NCBI RefSeq assembly: GCF_004684095.1
Contig: NZ_SRII01000012.1
Span: 86,690-150,689 of the forward strand
Origin: Hymenobacter sp. UV11
GTDB lineage: Bacteria; Bacteroidota; Bacteroidia; Cytophagales; Hymenobacteraceae
DNA: 64,000 bases
Reading direction: 5' to 3'
Both the position numbers and the translations under genes were made by a program. This document shows, one piece after another, positions 38,197 through 45,970 of the stretch (position 1 is the first letter of the stretch; every line of letters starts with the position of its first letter). The notes beneath the pieces are model-generated. The model was not told the origin of the DNA and ran no database searches. It saw only the letters and a program-made list of their open reading frames with translations.

Positions 38197-40185
38197 ATGG
38201 GCAAGCAACATTCTTCGGAAGATAAACCAGGCCGGCGCGGCGCGGCTGGTGGCACCGGGCGGCCGGGCGGCGAGGCACGCGGTGCCACCAGTAGTAATTA
38301 TAAAGGCAGCCGGCCCGACAGCCGTGGCGAAGGCTACTCGCCCGCCCGGCCCACGTTTGGGCAAGGCGGCGGCAAGTTTGGCTCCCGACCCGGTGGTGGC
38401 GGCGGTTTCAACAAGCCCAATTTTGGCGAGAAGCGTAGCTTCGGCGGCGACCGCCCCGAGCGCGGCGGCTACGGCGAGAAGCGCAGCTTTGGTGGTGACC
38501 GGCCCAGTGGCGGTAGTGACCGGCCAGCCCGCAGCTTTGGCGGCGACCGGCCTGACCGTGGCGACCGCCCAGCTCGCAGCTTTGGCGGTGACCGCCCCGA
38601 GCGCAGCGACCGGCCCGCCCGTAGCTTCGGCGGCGACCGCCCCGAGCGTGGCGGCTACGGCGAGAAACGCAGCTTTGGTGGCGACCGCGATGCCCGGCCC
38701 CGGCGCCCTGAGCAAAATAGCGAAGGTGGCGAGCGCCGCGACAACCGCGAGGAGCGCAGCGAACGCCCCGCCTACCCCCCCAAACCCATTTGGCAGGGCC
38801 AACCGGTACGCTACGAAGGCAAACCGACCGTGCCGCGTGGTGGCCAGGGCGAGCGCAACCGCAAGTTTATTAAAACCAACCCCGATGGCACGCCCGTAAC
38901 GCCGGCCAGCGACCGCCCCGTGTACACGGGGCGCGACGAGCGCCGCTCGTTTGAAGAGCGCGATACCAACCCGCGCCCACGCCGCGAAGAAGGCTCTGAG
39001 CGCCGCGACGACCGTGGGCCGCGCCGCGAAACCGGCGACCGGCCGGGTGGCGACGACCGCCGCAGCAGCTATGGCGACCGCCGGCCCGCCAGTGGCGAAG
39101 GCACTGAGCGCCGCAGCTTCGGCGGTGAGCGGGGGGGTAGCGACCGCCGTGATAGCTCCGGCAGCCGCGACGACCGCCGCAGCAGCTATGGCAACGACCG
39201 GGGCCCCAGCCGCGAGCGCACCGAAGGTGCCTTTGGCAAGCCGCGCAGCTACGGCGAGCGCCCGTCCAACACGAGCAGCGGCACGTTCCGCGAGCGCCGT
39301 GAGGCCATGCGTGAAGCCCAGAGTGGCCCGCGCCGCGGCACTACCTACGGCAGCACCGACAAAGGCCGCAGTGGCGACACGATGGGCCAGGCGCCCGATT
39401 ATAAAAACCTCAAGCACTACGAAAACGACAAGACGCGCGGCAACAAGCGCCGGGCCAGCGAGGAAGACTTTGGCAACGAAGAGCTGCGCCTGAACCGCTA
39501 CATCGCCAACGCGGGCATCTGCTCGCGCCGCGAGGCCGATGCGCTTATCGCCTCGGGTGAAATTCGGGTCAATGGCGAGGTGATTACCGAGATGGGCTAC
39601 AAAGTGCAGCCCACCGACACGGTGCAGTACGGCAAAACCAACCTCAACCGCGAGAAGCTGGTGTACGTGCTGCTGAACAAGCCCAAGGACTTTATTACGA
39701 CTACCGACGACCCCGAGGGCCGCAAAACGGTGATGTCGTTGGTGGCTACTGCGTCGAAGGAGCGTATTTTCCCAGTGGGCCGGCTCGACCGCAACACTAC
39801 GGGCCTGCTGCTCTTCACCAACGACGGCGAGGTAGCCCAAAAGCTATCGCACCCCTCGCACAAGAACAAGAAAATCTACCAGGCTGAGTTGGATAAGCCC
39901 CTGACGGCCGAGCACCTGGGGCAAATTGCCGCCGGCTTAGAGCTGGAAGATGGCAAGGCCGAAGTCGATGACGTGGCCGTAGTGGCCGGCAACCCGCACT
40001 TCGTGGGCATCGAGCTGCACGTGGGCCGCAACCGCATTGTGCGCCGCATTTTTGAGCACCTCGGCTACGATGTGGTGGCCCTCGACCGCGTGCAGTACGC
40101 GGGCCTTACTAAGAAAGAGCTATCCCGCGGCAAGTGGCGCTTCCTGAGTGAGCAAGAGGTTATTCGGTTGAAGTACTTCATGTAA
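38197..40185 (+). CDS. Pseudouridine synthase (RluB/RsuA type) with long Arg/Gly-rich repeat head
   Basis: A 662-residue protein; only the last ~235 residues are the enzyme. The S4 RNA-binding domain (LRLNRYIANAGICSRREADALIASGEIRVNG) starts near residue 429, and the catalytic domain has GRLDRNTTGLLLFTNDG with catalytic Asp531 and the HVGRNRIVRRIFEHLGYDV end block. It should isomerise a uridine in rRNA, most likely the RluB site in 23S rRNA. The first ~425 residues are low-complexity, with repeated RSFGGDRPER and SDRPA units (about 83-170) and then RRD/SSYGDR-rich sequence. The start is an ATG at 38197. The head likely binds RNA nonspecifically or aids cold adaptation (inference). A long inverted repeat follows. 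Confidence 0.9.
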   Translation: MGKQHSSEDKPGRRGAAGGTGRPGGEARGATSSNYKGSRPDSRGEGYSPARPTFGQGGGKFGSRPGGGGGFNKPNFGEKRSFGGDRPERGGYGEKRSFGGDRPSGGSDRPARSFGGDRPDRGDRPARSFGGDRPERSDRPARSFGGDRPERGGYGEKRSFGGDRDARPRRPEQNSEGGERRDNREERSERPAYPPKPIWQGQPVRYEGKPTVPRGGQGERNRKFIKTNPDGTPVTPASDRPVYTGRDERRSFEERDTNPRPRREEGSERRDDRGPRRETGDRPGGDDRRSSYGDRRPASGEGTERRSFGGERGGSDRRDSSGSRDDRRSSYGNDRGPSRERTEGAFGKPRSYGERPSNTSSGTFRERREAMREAQSGPRRGTTYGSTDKGRSGDTMGQAPDYKNLKHYENDKTRGNKRRASEEDFGNEELRLNRYIANAGICSRREADALIASGEIRVNGEVITEMGYKVQPTDTVQYGKTNLNREKLVYVLLNKPKDFITTTDDPEGRKTVMSLVATASKERIFPVGRLDRNTTGLLLFTNDGEVAQKLSHPSHKNKKIYQAELDKPLTAEHLGQIAAGLELEDGKAEVDDVAVVAGNPHFVGIELHVGRNRIVRRIFEHLGYDVVALDRVQYAGLTKKELSRGKWRFLSEQEVIRLKYFM

Positions 40186-40199
40186 CAGACTTGTTGATT

Positions 40200-40319
40200 T
40201 CTCAAAAAAGGCCGTCATACTGAGTTTGTTGAAGCAGCTCTATCACGCCGCTAGGATTAGTAACCCAACGGCGTGGTAGAGCTGCTTCAACAAGCTCAGC
40301 ATGACGGCCTTTTTTGAGA
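40200..40319. repeat. Long inverted repeat, GTCATnCTGAG family
   Basis: Arms of about 50 nt (from 40200 and up to 40319) with a few mismatches, flanking a loop with AGTAACCC; ends in CAAAAAAGG/CCTTTTTTG, giving T-runs for termination in both directions. It lies between the pseudouridine synthase and coaX. Confidence 0.85.
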
Positions 40320-40329
40320 AAGTACTAAA

Positions 40330-41106
40330 ATGGTTGATAGCTTAACACAAACAACCCTTGCCCTCGACCTCGGCAATACCGCGCTGAAATATGGGCTGTT
40401 TGGGCCGGAAGGTGCCCGCGAAAGCGGCGTGCTGACTATACCTACGCAGCTGGCGGTGCTGTGGCAACGGGCGCGGCCCCGACAGGCCATCCTGTCGTCG
40501 GTGGCCGATGAGGCCGCCACCCAACCCTGGCTGGCTGAGCTGGCCGCAGTTGACGGCTTAGCCCAAGTGTTGCCTTTTCGGCCGGGCTTTACGCCGGTGC
40601 CTCTGCATAACGCCTACGCTACCCCCCACACGCTAGGCCCCGACCGGCTGGCCGGGGCCGTGGGCGCAGCCAGCCAGTATCCCGGGCAGGATGTGCTTAT
40701 CATCGACGCGGGTACGGCCCTGAAGCTAGACCTCGTCACGGCCGATGGCACCTACCACGGTGGCAGTATTGCACCGGGGCTGCGTATGCGCTTGCAGGCC
40801 TTGCACACGTTCACGGGCCGGTTGCCGTTGGTAGAGTTGCCGCCGGCCACCGAGCTGGTGCAACTAATTGGCAGCTCTACGGCCTCTTCGCTGCTGAGTG
40901 GGGTGGTAGGCGGCACGGCCGCCGAGGTGCGCGGCCGGGTGGCCGAGTACCAGCAGCGCTACCCCAATTTGACAGTAGTACTGACTGGCGGCGACGCTCC
41001 GTACCTGACGGCAGCTCTTACGCCGCTGGCCGGCCGTATCTTTGCCGTGCCAGAACTGGTGCTGCTGGGCTTGGATAAGATTTTACGCTATAATGTTGAC
41101 AACTAA
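40330..41106 (+). CDS. coaX: Type III pantothenate kinase
   Basis: Phosphorylates pantothenate, the first step of coenzyme A synthesis; the type III enzyme needs a monovalent cation and is not feedback-inhibited. The 258-residue protein has LALDLGNTALKYGLF (about residues 10-24, phosphate 1 loop), LGPDRLAGAVGA (about 99-110), LIIDAGTALKLDLV (about 122-135) and GGSIAPGLRMRLQAL. ATG 40330 lies 11 nt after the repeat. Its 3' end overlaps the next gene by 14 nt, so coaX, the outer membrane protein gene and lptC are probably translated from one transcript. panC, for the earlier pantothenate step, is also in this window but far away. Confidence 0.93.
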   Translation: MVDSLTQTTLALDLGNTALKYGLFGPEGARESGVLTIPTQLAVLWQRARPRQAILSSVADEAATQPWLAELAAVDGLAQVLPFRPGFTPVPLHNAYATPHTLGPDRLAGAVGAASQYPGQDVLIIDAGTALKLDLVTADGTYHGGSIAPGLRMRLQALHTFTGRLPLVELPPATELVQLIGSSTASSLLSGVVGGTAAEVRGRVAEYQQRYPNLTVVLTGGDAPYLTAALTPLAGRIFAVPELVLLGLDKILRYNVDN

Positions 41107-42415
41107 AAAACTATCCGGGGCCCTGCTGACGGCCGTTGCTACTCTTTTCGCCGGCTCGGCACTGGGGCAGGGGCTAGGCAACTCGCCGTACTCGCGCCTG
41201 GGCCTGGGCGACTACGCGGGCAACTACGGTGGCGTGCGCCAGCTAGGTATGGGCGGCACAGGCCTGGCCGCACCTAACACGGGTAACGTCAACGAGTTAA
41301 ACCCCGCCTTGCTGGCTTACACGCCCCGCACTACCTGGGAGGCGGCCTTCAATGCCCAGGTAAAAACGGTGCGCAACGCGGCTACCTCAAACCGTGGCGG
41401 CTCGGGCACGCTGGGCTACCTGGCCCTGGCAGTGCCGCTTAATAAGCGCTGGGGTGCGGCCATCGGCCTCAAGCCCTACAGCGCCGTCGATTACCAGGCG
41501 ACTAATGCTGGGGTGGTCAACGGCGACCCTAATGCGGTGGCTTACCGGCAATACGCGGGCACGGGCGGCCTCTCAGAAGCCTACTTTGCCCACGGCATTC
41601 ACGTGCTGCGCGACTTCAATATTGGCGTGAGCGCTTCGTATTTGTTTGGCACCATTGACCAAACGACGGGCACGGCCATCACTACCCCCACTATTTCGGC
41701 CCAGCAGCTGGTAGTGGACGAGGAGCTGCTGCGCTACTCCGACTTCCTGTTTCGGGCGTCGGCGCACTACCGCCACAAGTTTGGCAAAACGCTGAACTTC
41801 AACCTGGGCGGCGTGCATACTTTTCAAACCAATCTGAAGGCTTCGCGGCAGCGCACTACGGAGCAGCGCGATGTCAACGGCGCCGTTATTGGCACCACCA
41901 CGCAGCTCTCGGACGATTCGGGCAACACCATTGTGCCCTCGCTCTCGCAAGTGGGCCTGACCCTGGACAATGGCAGCAACTGGTCGGGCAGCTTCGATGC
42001 GTCGTACCAGCAGTGGTCCAAGTTCAATTCGTTTAGCTTGCTCTCCACGGCGGGCCTCAGCAACACCTGGCGCCTGGCTGGTGGCGGCGAGTTTACGCCC
42101 GACCCCGGCTCGGTAGAGCACTATTTCCAGCGCGTCACGTACCGCGTGGGCCTCAGCGTGGCCCAGATGCCGTATGCGCCACTCGGTCAGCAGCTCTACG
42201 ACCGGGCCGTGCACTGGGGCTTCGCGTTTCCGCTGCCTACGGCTACCCCCCTCGAATCGACTGTTATCAACCTGGCGTTCATCTACGGCATTCGGGGCAA
42301 TACCAGCTACCTCTACGGCGACAACGGCACGAGCAACGTGCGCGAAAACTACCTGCGCCTGCAGGTGGGGGCCACCCTCAGCAACCGCTGGTTTATCAAG
42401 CGGCGCCTGCAATAG
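41093..42415 (+). CDS. Predicted outer membrane beta-barrel protein
   Basis: A 440-residue protein with a signal peptide (MLTTKKLSGALLTAVATLFAGSALGQ, cleavage near ALGQ) and a body rich in alternating aromatic and Gly/Asn residues (NSPYSRLGLGDYAGNYGGVRQLGMGGTGLAAP, YRQYAGTGGLSEAYFAHGIHV, SYLYGDN), typical of an FadL/PorV-like barrel. The last strand ends NRWFIKRRLQ. The exact family is not recognised. It starts inside coaX and its TAG stop overlaps the GTG start of lptC by one base, so it is tightly coupled to both. In many Bacteroidota a barrel gene lies between coaX and lptC, which suggests a role in outer membrane biogenesis (inference). Confidence 0.75.
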   Translation: MLTTKKLSGALLTAVATLFAGSALGQGLGNSPYSRLGLGDYAGNYGGVRQLGMGGTGLAAPNTGNVNELNPALLAYTPRTTWEAAFNAQVKTVRNAATSNRGGSGTLGYLALAVPLNKRWGAAIGLKPYSAVDYQATNAGVVNGDPNAVAYRQYAGTGGLSEAYFAHGIHVLRDFNIGVSASYLFGTIDQTTGTAITTPTISAQQLVVDEELLRYSDFLFRASAHYRHKFGKTLNFNLGGVHTFQTNLKASRQRTTEQRDVNGAVIGTTTQLSDDSGNTIVPSLSQVGLTLDNGSNWSGSFDASYQQWSKFNSFSLLSTAGLSNTWRLAGGGEFTPDPGSVEHYFQRVTYRVGLSVAQMPYAPLGQQLYDRAVHWGFAFPLPTATPLESTVINLAFIYGIRGNTSYLYGDNGTSNVRENYLRLQVGATLSNRWFIKRRLQ

Positions 42416-42993
42416 TGCGCCGCTTGGGTGCCAAGTGGGGGGGTAGGGGCGCGGCCTGCTTGCTGCTGGTGGGCCTGCTGGCCGCGGGCTGCCAGAAGAA
42501 AGATGATGCAGTGAAGCGCATTATCTATAACGGCCCGCTGTTCGAAACGGAGAACGTGGTGACGCTGCTCAGCGACTCGGCGCGGCTGCACATTCGCCTG
42601 ACCGCGCCGCTGGAGCAGATTTTTGAGAACAGCGACCGGCTCTACCCCAAGGGTGCCATCGTCACGGTGTACGATAAGCCCGGTAAAATTGTCGTGAACA
42701 CCATTAAGGCCAAGTGGGCGAAGTTTGACAACGCCAAGCAGCTCTACATTCTGCGCGGCGCGGTGAAGGTGGCCAACGTGCCCGAGCAGCAGCAGCTCGA
42801 TACCGAAGAGCTCTTTTACAACCTTAGTCAGCAAAAAATCTATACCGACAGCGCCATGTTTGTGCGCGTGCAAACGCCCACCGAGGTGCTCACCGGCAAC
42901 GGCCTCACTGCGAACCAGGATTTTTCGCGCTACGGCATTCACCAGCCAAAAGGGGTTTTCTCGCTGGCCGAAGCCCAGCGGCTGGGTAAGTAA
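42415..42993 (+). CDS. lptC: LPS export protein LptC
   Basis: A 192-residue lipoprotein or membrane-anchored periplasmic protein of the LPS transport bridge (LptBFG-C-A-DE). The N-terminus has a membrane segment and lipobox LLAAGC (Cys about 26). Then comes the OstA/LptC-type beta-jellyroll: RIIYNGPLFETENVVTLLSDSARLHIRLTAPL, YPKGAIVTVYDKPGKIVVNTIKAKWAKFDNAKQLYILRGAVKVAN, LDTEELFYNLSQQKIYTDS and LTGNGLTANQDFSRYGI. The GTG start shares its first base with the upstream gene's stop (TAGTG), giving translational coupling. Other lpt genes are not in the window. Confidence 0.85.
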   Translation: MRRLGAKWGGRGAACLLLVGLLAAGCQKKDDAVKRIIYNGPLFETENVVTLLSDSARLHIRLTAPLEQIFENSDRLYPKGAIVTVYDKPGKIVVNTIKAKWAKFDNAKQLYILRGAVKVANVPEQQQLDTEELFYNLSQQKIYTDSAMFVRVQTPTEVLTGNGLTANQDFSRYGIHQPKGVFSLAEAQRLGK

Positions 42994-43167
42994 TGGTTGG
43001 TTGGCAGCTGTTGATGGGTAATTGCTAAGCAGTACCAGCGCAGCGAACTAATCGCACCAGAACGACTTTGACTAACTGGTGCGGGTATCCGTTCGAACGC
43101 GCCTGATTTGCGCTGCTCGTATTAGGCAAGTAATTAACAATCAGCATTAATACTTAGTAATCAGTCT

Positions 43168-43422
43168 ATGAAATTTGATAAATCCTTGCTGCGCACCGTG
43201 CTTTTTTCCTTCGGTGTGGTGGCGTTTGTTATCGGCGTGTACCAGACCATTTTAGAGAAGGACCTGCAGAAAAACTACTGGATATTTATGATTTCGCTGT
43301 CCTGCTGGCTGCCCCTCAACTACTGGCGGCAGAAGGAGGCCCGCCGGCTCAAGGAGATTGAAGTAGCCAAGCAAGTGGCGGAGCTAAACAAGCCCGCCCG
43401 AAAAAATAAGAAGCGCCGCTAG
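43168..43422 (+). CDS. Small two-segment membrane protein
   Basis: An 84-residue protein with two hydrophobic segments (LLRTVLFSFGVVAFVIGVYQTI and YWIFMISLSCWLPLNYW) and a basic C-terminal tail (PARKNKKRR). I do not know its function; it looks like a conserved small inner-membrane protein of Bacteroidota. It lies between lptC and the ppiD-like gene, separated from lptC by a 174-nt gap that shows nothing recognisable. Confidence 0.65.
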   Translation: MKFDKSLLRTVLFSFGVVAFVIGVYQTILEKDLQKNYWIFMISLSCWLPLNYWRQKEARRLKEIEVAKQVAELNKPARKNKKRR

Positions 43423-43603
43423 TGGCAGGGAGCCCACTTCGGGCCCACCTAGGGGGGTAGGAGCTTGATAGTTCGGCGGGTTTATGGTTATTTTGCGCCT
43501 CTTTTGGGTTGATGGCTGAATTGTTAATTGTTGATTGTTTGCCTTCACCAAGTCAGACTATTGCTTCCCAACAATCATTTATCGACAATCAACTTTTGAA
43601 TTA

Positions 43604-45730
43604 ATGGCTTTAATTAACACGATACGGGAAAAATCGGGGGTAGCCGTAGGCGCCGTCGCCGTCGGAATGCTGCTCTTTATTGTGGGCGGCGACCTGGTTG
43701 GGGGTAAAAACCGCCTCTTTGGCCGCGATGGCAATGTGGTGGGCGAGGTGAACGGCGAAAAGATTGAATTGCCCGAATTCAACGCCGCGCTGGAGCAAGC
43801 CAAGCAAAACTTTGCCAACCAGCAGGGCCGCCCGCCCGACGAGCAGTCGCTGGGCTACCTGCGCGACCAAACCTGGAACCAGCTGCTGTACCGCCGCGCC
43901 TTCCAGCCCGAAATCGACAAGCTCGGCCTGGCCGTGGGCGACGATGAGGCCGTGGATATGGTGCAGGGCGATAATCCCAGCCCCGCCATTAAGCAGGCCT
44001 TCACCGACCCCAAAACGGGGCAGTTTGACCGCGCCCGTCTTATCGACTACCTCCGGAACCTCGACAAGCTGCCGCCCGAGGCCCAGGCGGCGTTCCACAA
44101 CTTTGAGGCGAGCCTGCGCGACTTCGACCGGCCGGTGAACAAGTTCAACGCCCTGCTCAAAAACTCGGTGTACGTGACCACCGCCGAGGCCAAGTACTTC
44201 GACCAGTCCCAGAACGCGAAGGCAACCTTTCGCTACCTCTTCGTGCCCTACACCAGTGTGTCGGACTCGGCTTTCAAGCCCACCGATGCGCAGCTGCAAG
44301 ACTACCTCGACCGCCACAAGAGCCGCTATAAGGTGGAGGATGGCCGCAGCATTGAGTACATCGTAGTGCCCGAGGCAGCTACCAAAGAAGACAGCGCCGC
44401 CCTGCGCCAGAGCGTGGCCGGCCTGGCCCAGCAGTTTGGCACTGCGCCCAACGACTCGCTCTTCGTGCGCTCCAACTCGGACCAGCCCTACAACCACGCC
44501 TACCTCTCGCCGGCCGAACTGCCTGAGAAGCTGCGCCAGCAGCTGCCCCTGAAAGTAGGGCAGGTGTACGGCCCGTATGTGGATAACAACGCGCTGGCTA
44601 TCTATAAGGTAACTAGTGCCAAGGCCGGCGCCAAGCCCGCCGCCCGCGCCAGCCACATCCTCATCAAGCCCGCCGGCGCTACCCCCGAAGCCAAGGCTGC
44701 CGCCAAAACGCAGGCCCAGGATATTCTGAATAAAATCAAGGCGGGGGCCGACTTCGCGGCGATGGCCCGGCAGTTTGGCACCGACGGCACCAAGGACCAG
44801 GGCGGTGACCTGGGCTGGTTTGAAGAAGGCCGCATGGTGCCCGAGTTCAGCAAGGCCGTGTTTGCGGCCTCGTCGCCCGGCCTGCTGCCTACCCTCGTAG
44901 AAACCAGCTTTGGCTACCACATCGTTAAGGTAACAGCGCCCAAAACCAACCAGACCTACCAGGTGGCCGCCGTGGTGAAAAACGTGCAGCCCAGCGACGC
45001 CACCCGCGAAGCCGCCTATGCCAAAGCCGAGCAGCTGCAAGCCGGTGCCACTACCCTGGCCGATTTTCGTACCCTACCCACCAAAGACAAGACGCTGCAA
45101 AAGCAGGAAGCCAAGTTTGTGCCCCGCGATGCCCAGACGCTCAACAACCTGCCCGGCTCGCGCGAAATCGTGCGTTGGGCCTTCGGCTTCAACCCCGATG
45201 GCGGCGCCGAAACGAAAGTGGGCGACGTGCGCAAGTTTGACATTGGCGAGCTGCACGTGATTGCGGCCGTAACCGATGCCCGCACCAAGGGCACGGCCAC
45301 CATCGAGAATGTTCGCCCCGAGCTGACCGCAGCCGTGCGCAACGAACTCAAGGCCAAGCAGATTATGGATAAGCTGCAAGGCAAAGCCGGCTCGCTCGAA
45401 GACCTGGCCAAAACGGCCGGCAACGGCGCGGTGGTGCAAACCGCCGAGGGCGTGGCCCAGGGCCAGGGCACGATTCCGAACGTGGGCTTTGAGCCCGACG
45501 CCGTAGGTCGCGCTTTCGCCCTGAAGCCGGGCCAGAAGTCGGCCCCTATCCAGGGCGAGCAGGGCGTGCTGGTAGTAGAAGCCACCAGCGTGCTGCCCTC
45601 GACCCCCAACGATATGAAAATGGTGCGCCAGCAGCTGATGCAGCAGCGCCAGCAGCGCCAGGACGGCCTCATCTACGAAGCCATCAAGGCCCAGGCCAAG
45701 GTGCAGGACAACCGCTCGAAGTTCTTCTAG
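43604..45730 (+). CDS. Peptidyl-prolyl isomerase, PpiD/SurA-like, membrane anchored
   Basis: A 708-residue periplasmic folding factor. It has one N-terminal membrane anchor (GVAVGAVAVGMLLFIVGGDLV), a SurA_N_3-type chaperone region (VGEVNGEKIELPEFNAALEQAKQNF...), and a parvulin domain at about 347-445 (ARASHILIKP...GGDLGWFEEGRMVPEFSKAVF...FGYHIVKV), followed by a second, weaker parvulin-like segment near residues 560-690. This matches PpiD, which helps newly exported proteins fold. ATG 43604 (MALINTIREKSG, the usual PpiD start) is chosen over an upstream in-frame start. The upstream gap carries an inverted repeat of TTGTTGATTG words. A perfect 80-bp palindrome lies downstream. Confidence 0.88.
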   Translation: MALINTIREKSGVAVGAVAVGMLLFIVGGDLVGGKNRLFGRDGNVVGEVNGEKIELPEFNAALEQAKQNFANQQGRPPDEQSLGYLRDQTWNQLLYRRAFQPEIDKLGLAVGDDEAVDMVQGDNPSPAIKQAFTDPKTGQFDRARLIDYLRNLDKLPPEAQAAFHNFEASLRDFDRPVNKFNALLKNSVYVTTAEAKYFDQSQNAKATFRYLFVPYTSVSDSAFKPTDAQLQDYLDRHKSRYKVEDGRSIEYIVVPEAATKEDSAALRQSVAGLAQQFGTAPNDSLFVRSNSDQPYNHAYLSPAELPEKLRQQLPLKVGQVYGPYVDNNALAIYKVTSAKAGAKPAARASHILIKPAGATPEAKAAAKTQAQDILNKIKAGADFAAMARQFGTDGTKDQGGDLGWFEEGRMVPEFSKAVFAASSPGLLPTLVETSFGYHIVKVTAPKTNQTYQVAAVVKNVQPSDATREAAYAKAEQLQAGATTLADFRTLPTKDKTLQKQEAKFVPRDAQTLNNLPGSREIVRWAFGFNPDGGAETKVGDVRKFDIGELHVIAAVTDARTKGTATIENVRPELTAAVRNELKAKQIMDKLQGKAGSLEDLAKTAGNGAVVQTAEGVAQGQGTIPNVGFEPDAVGRAFALKPGQKSAPIQGEQGVLVVEATSVLPSTPNDMKMVRQQLMQQRQQRQDGLIYEAIKAQAKVQDNRSKFF

Positions 45731-45786
45731 GCCTTGCCCTTTGGGAGGATATAAATCATTGATTTTTCTGGCGTAGTATTTCTTAG

Positions 45787-45866
45787 CTGCGTAGTGCATA
45801 ACGAAAACGGCCTGTTTCACAAGCAATTGCTTGTGAAACAGGCCGTTTTCGTTATGCACTACGCAG
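45787..45866. repeat. Perfect 80-bp palindrome
   Basis: The two 40-nt arms (45787-45826 and 45827-45866) are exact reverse complements with no spacer. The inner part reads TGTTTCACAAGCAATTGCTTGTGAAACA. It lies 56 nt after the ppiD stop and 104 nt before the protease gene. A transcript would make a very stable hairpin, probably a terminator. Confidence 0.97.
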
Positions 45867-45970
45867 TATTTGGGAAAGAAAAAATTGCCTGATAGCTGGC
45901 TGTTAACCCTATGCCGTGCCTGTTTAGGGTATATATTGCCAAAGCAATTTCACGTCCAAGCCACTATTGT

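Noticed and set aside
38185..39840. 551-codon minus-strand open frame opposite the pseudouridine synthase
   Set aside because: Ala/Val-rich mirror of the Gly/Arg repeat head; the enzyme on the plus strand is clearly real, so this is a GC-driven shadow.
43610..45040. 476-codon minus-strand frame opposite ppiD
   Set aside because: No recognisable domain and exactly opposite a well-supported gene; typical of high-GC third positions.
45813..45840. TGTTTCAC...GTGAAACA in the 80-bp palindrome as a parS
   Set aside because: The half-sites are separated by extra bases, so the 16-bp parS geometry is not met.
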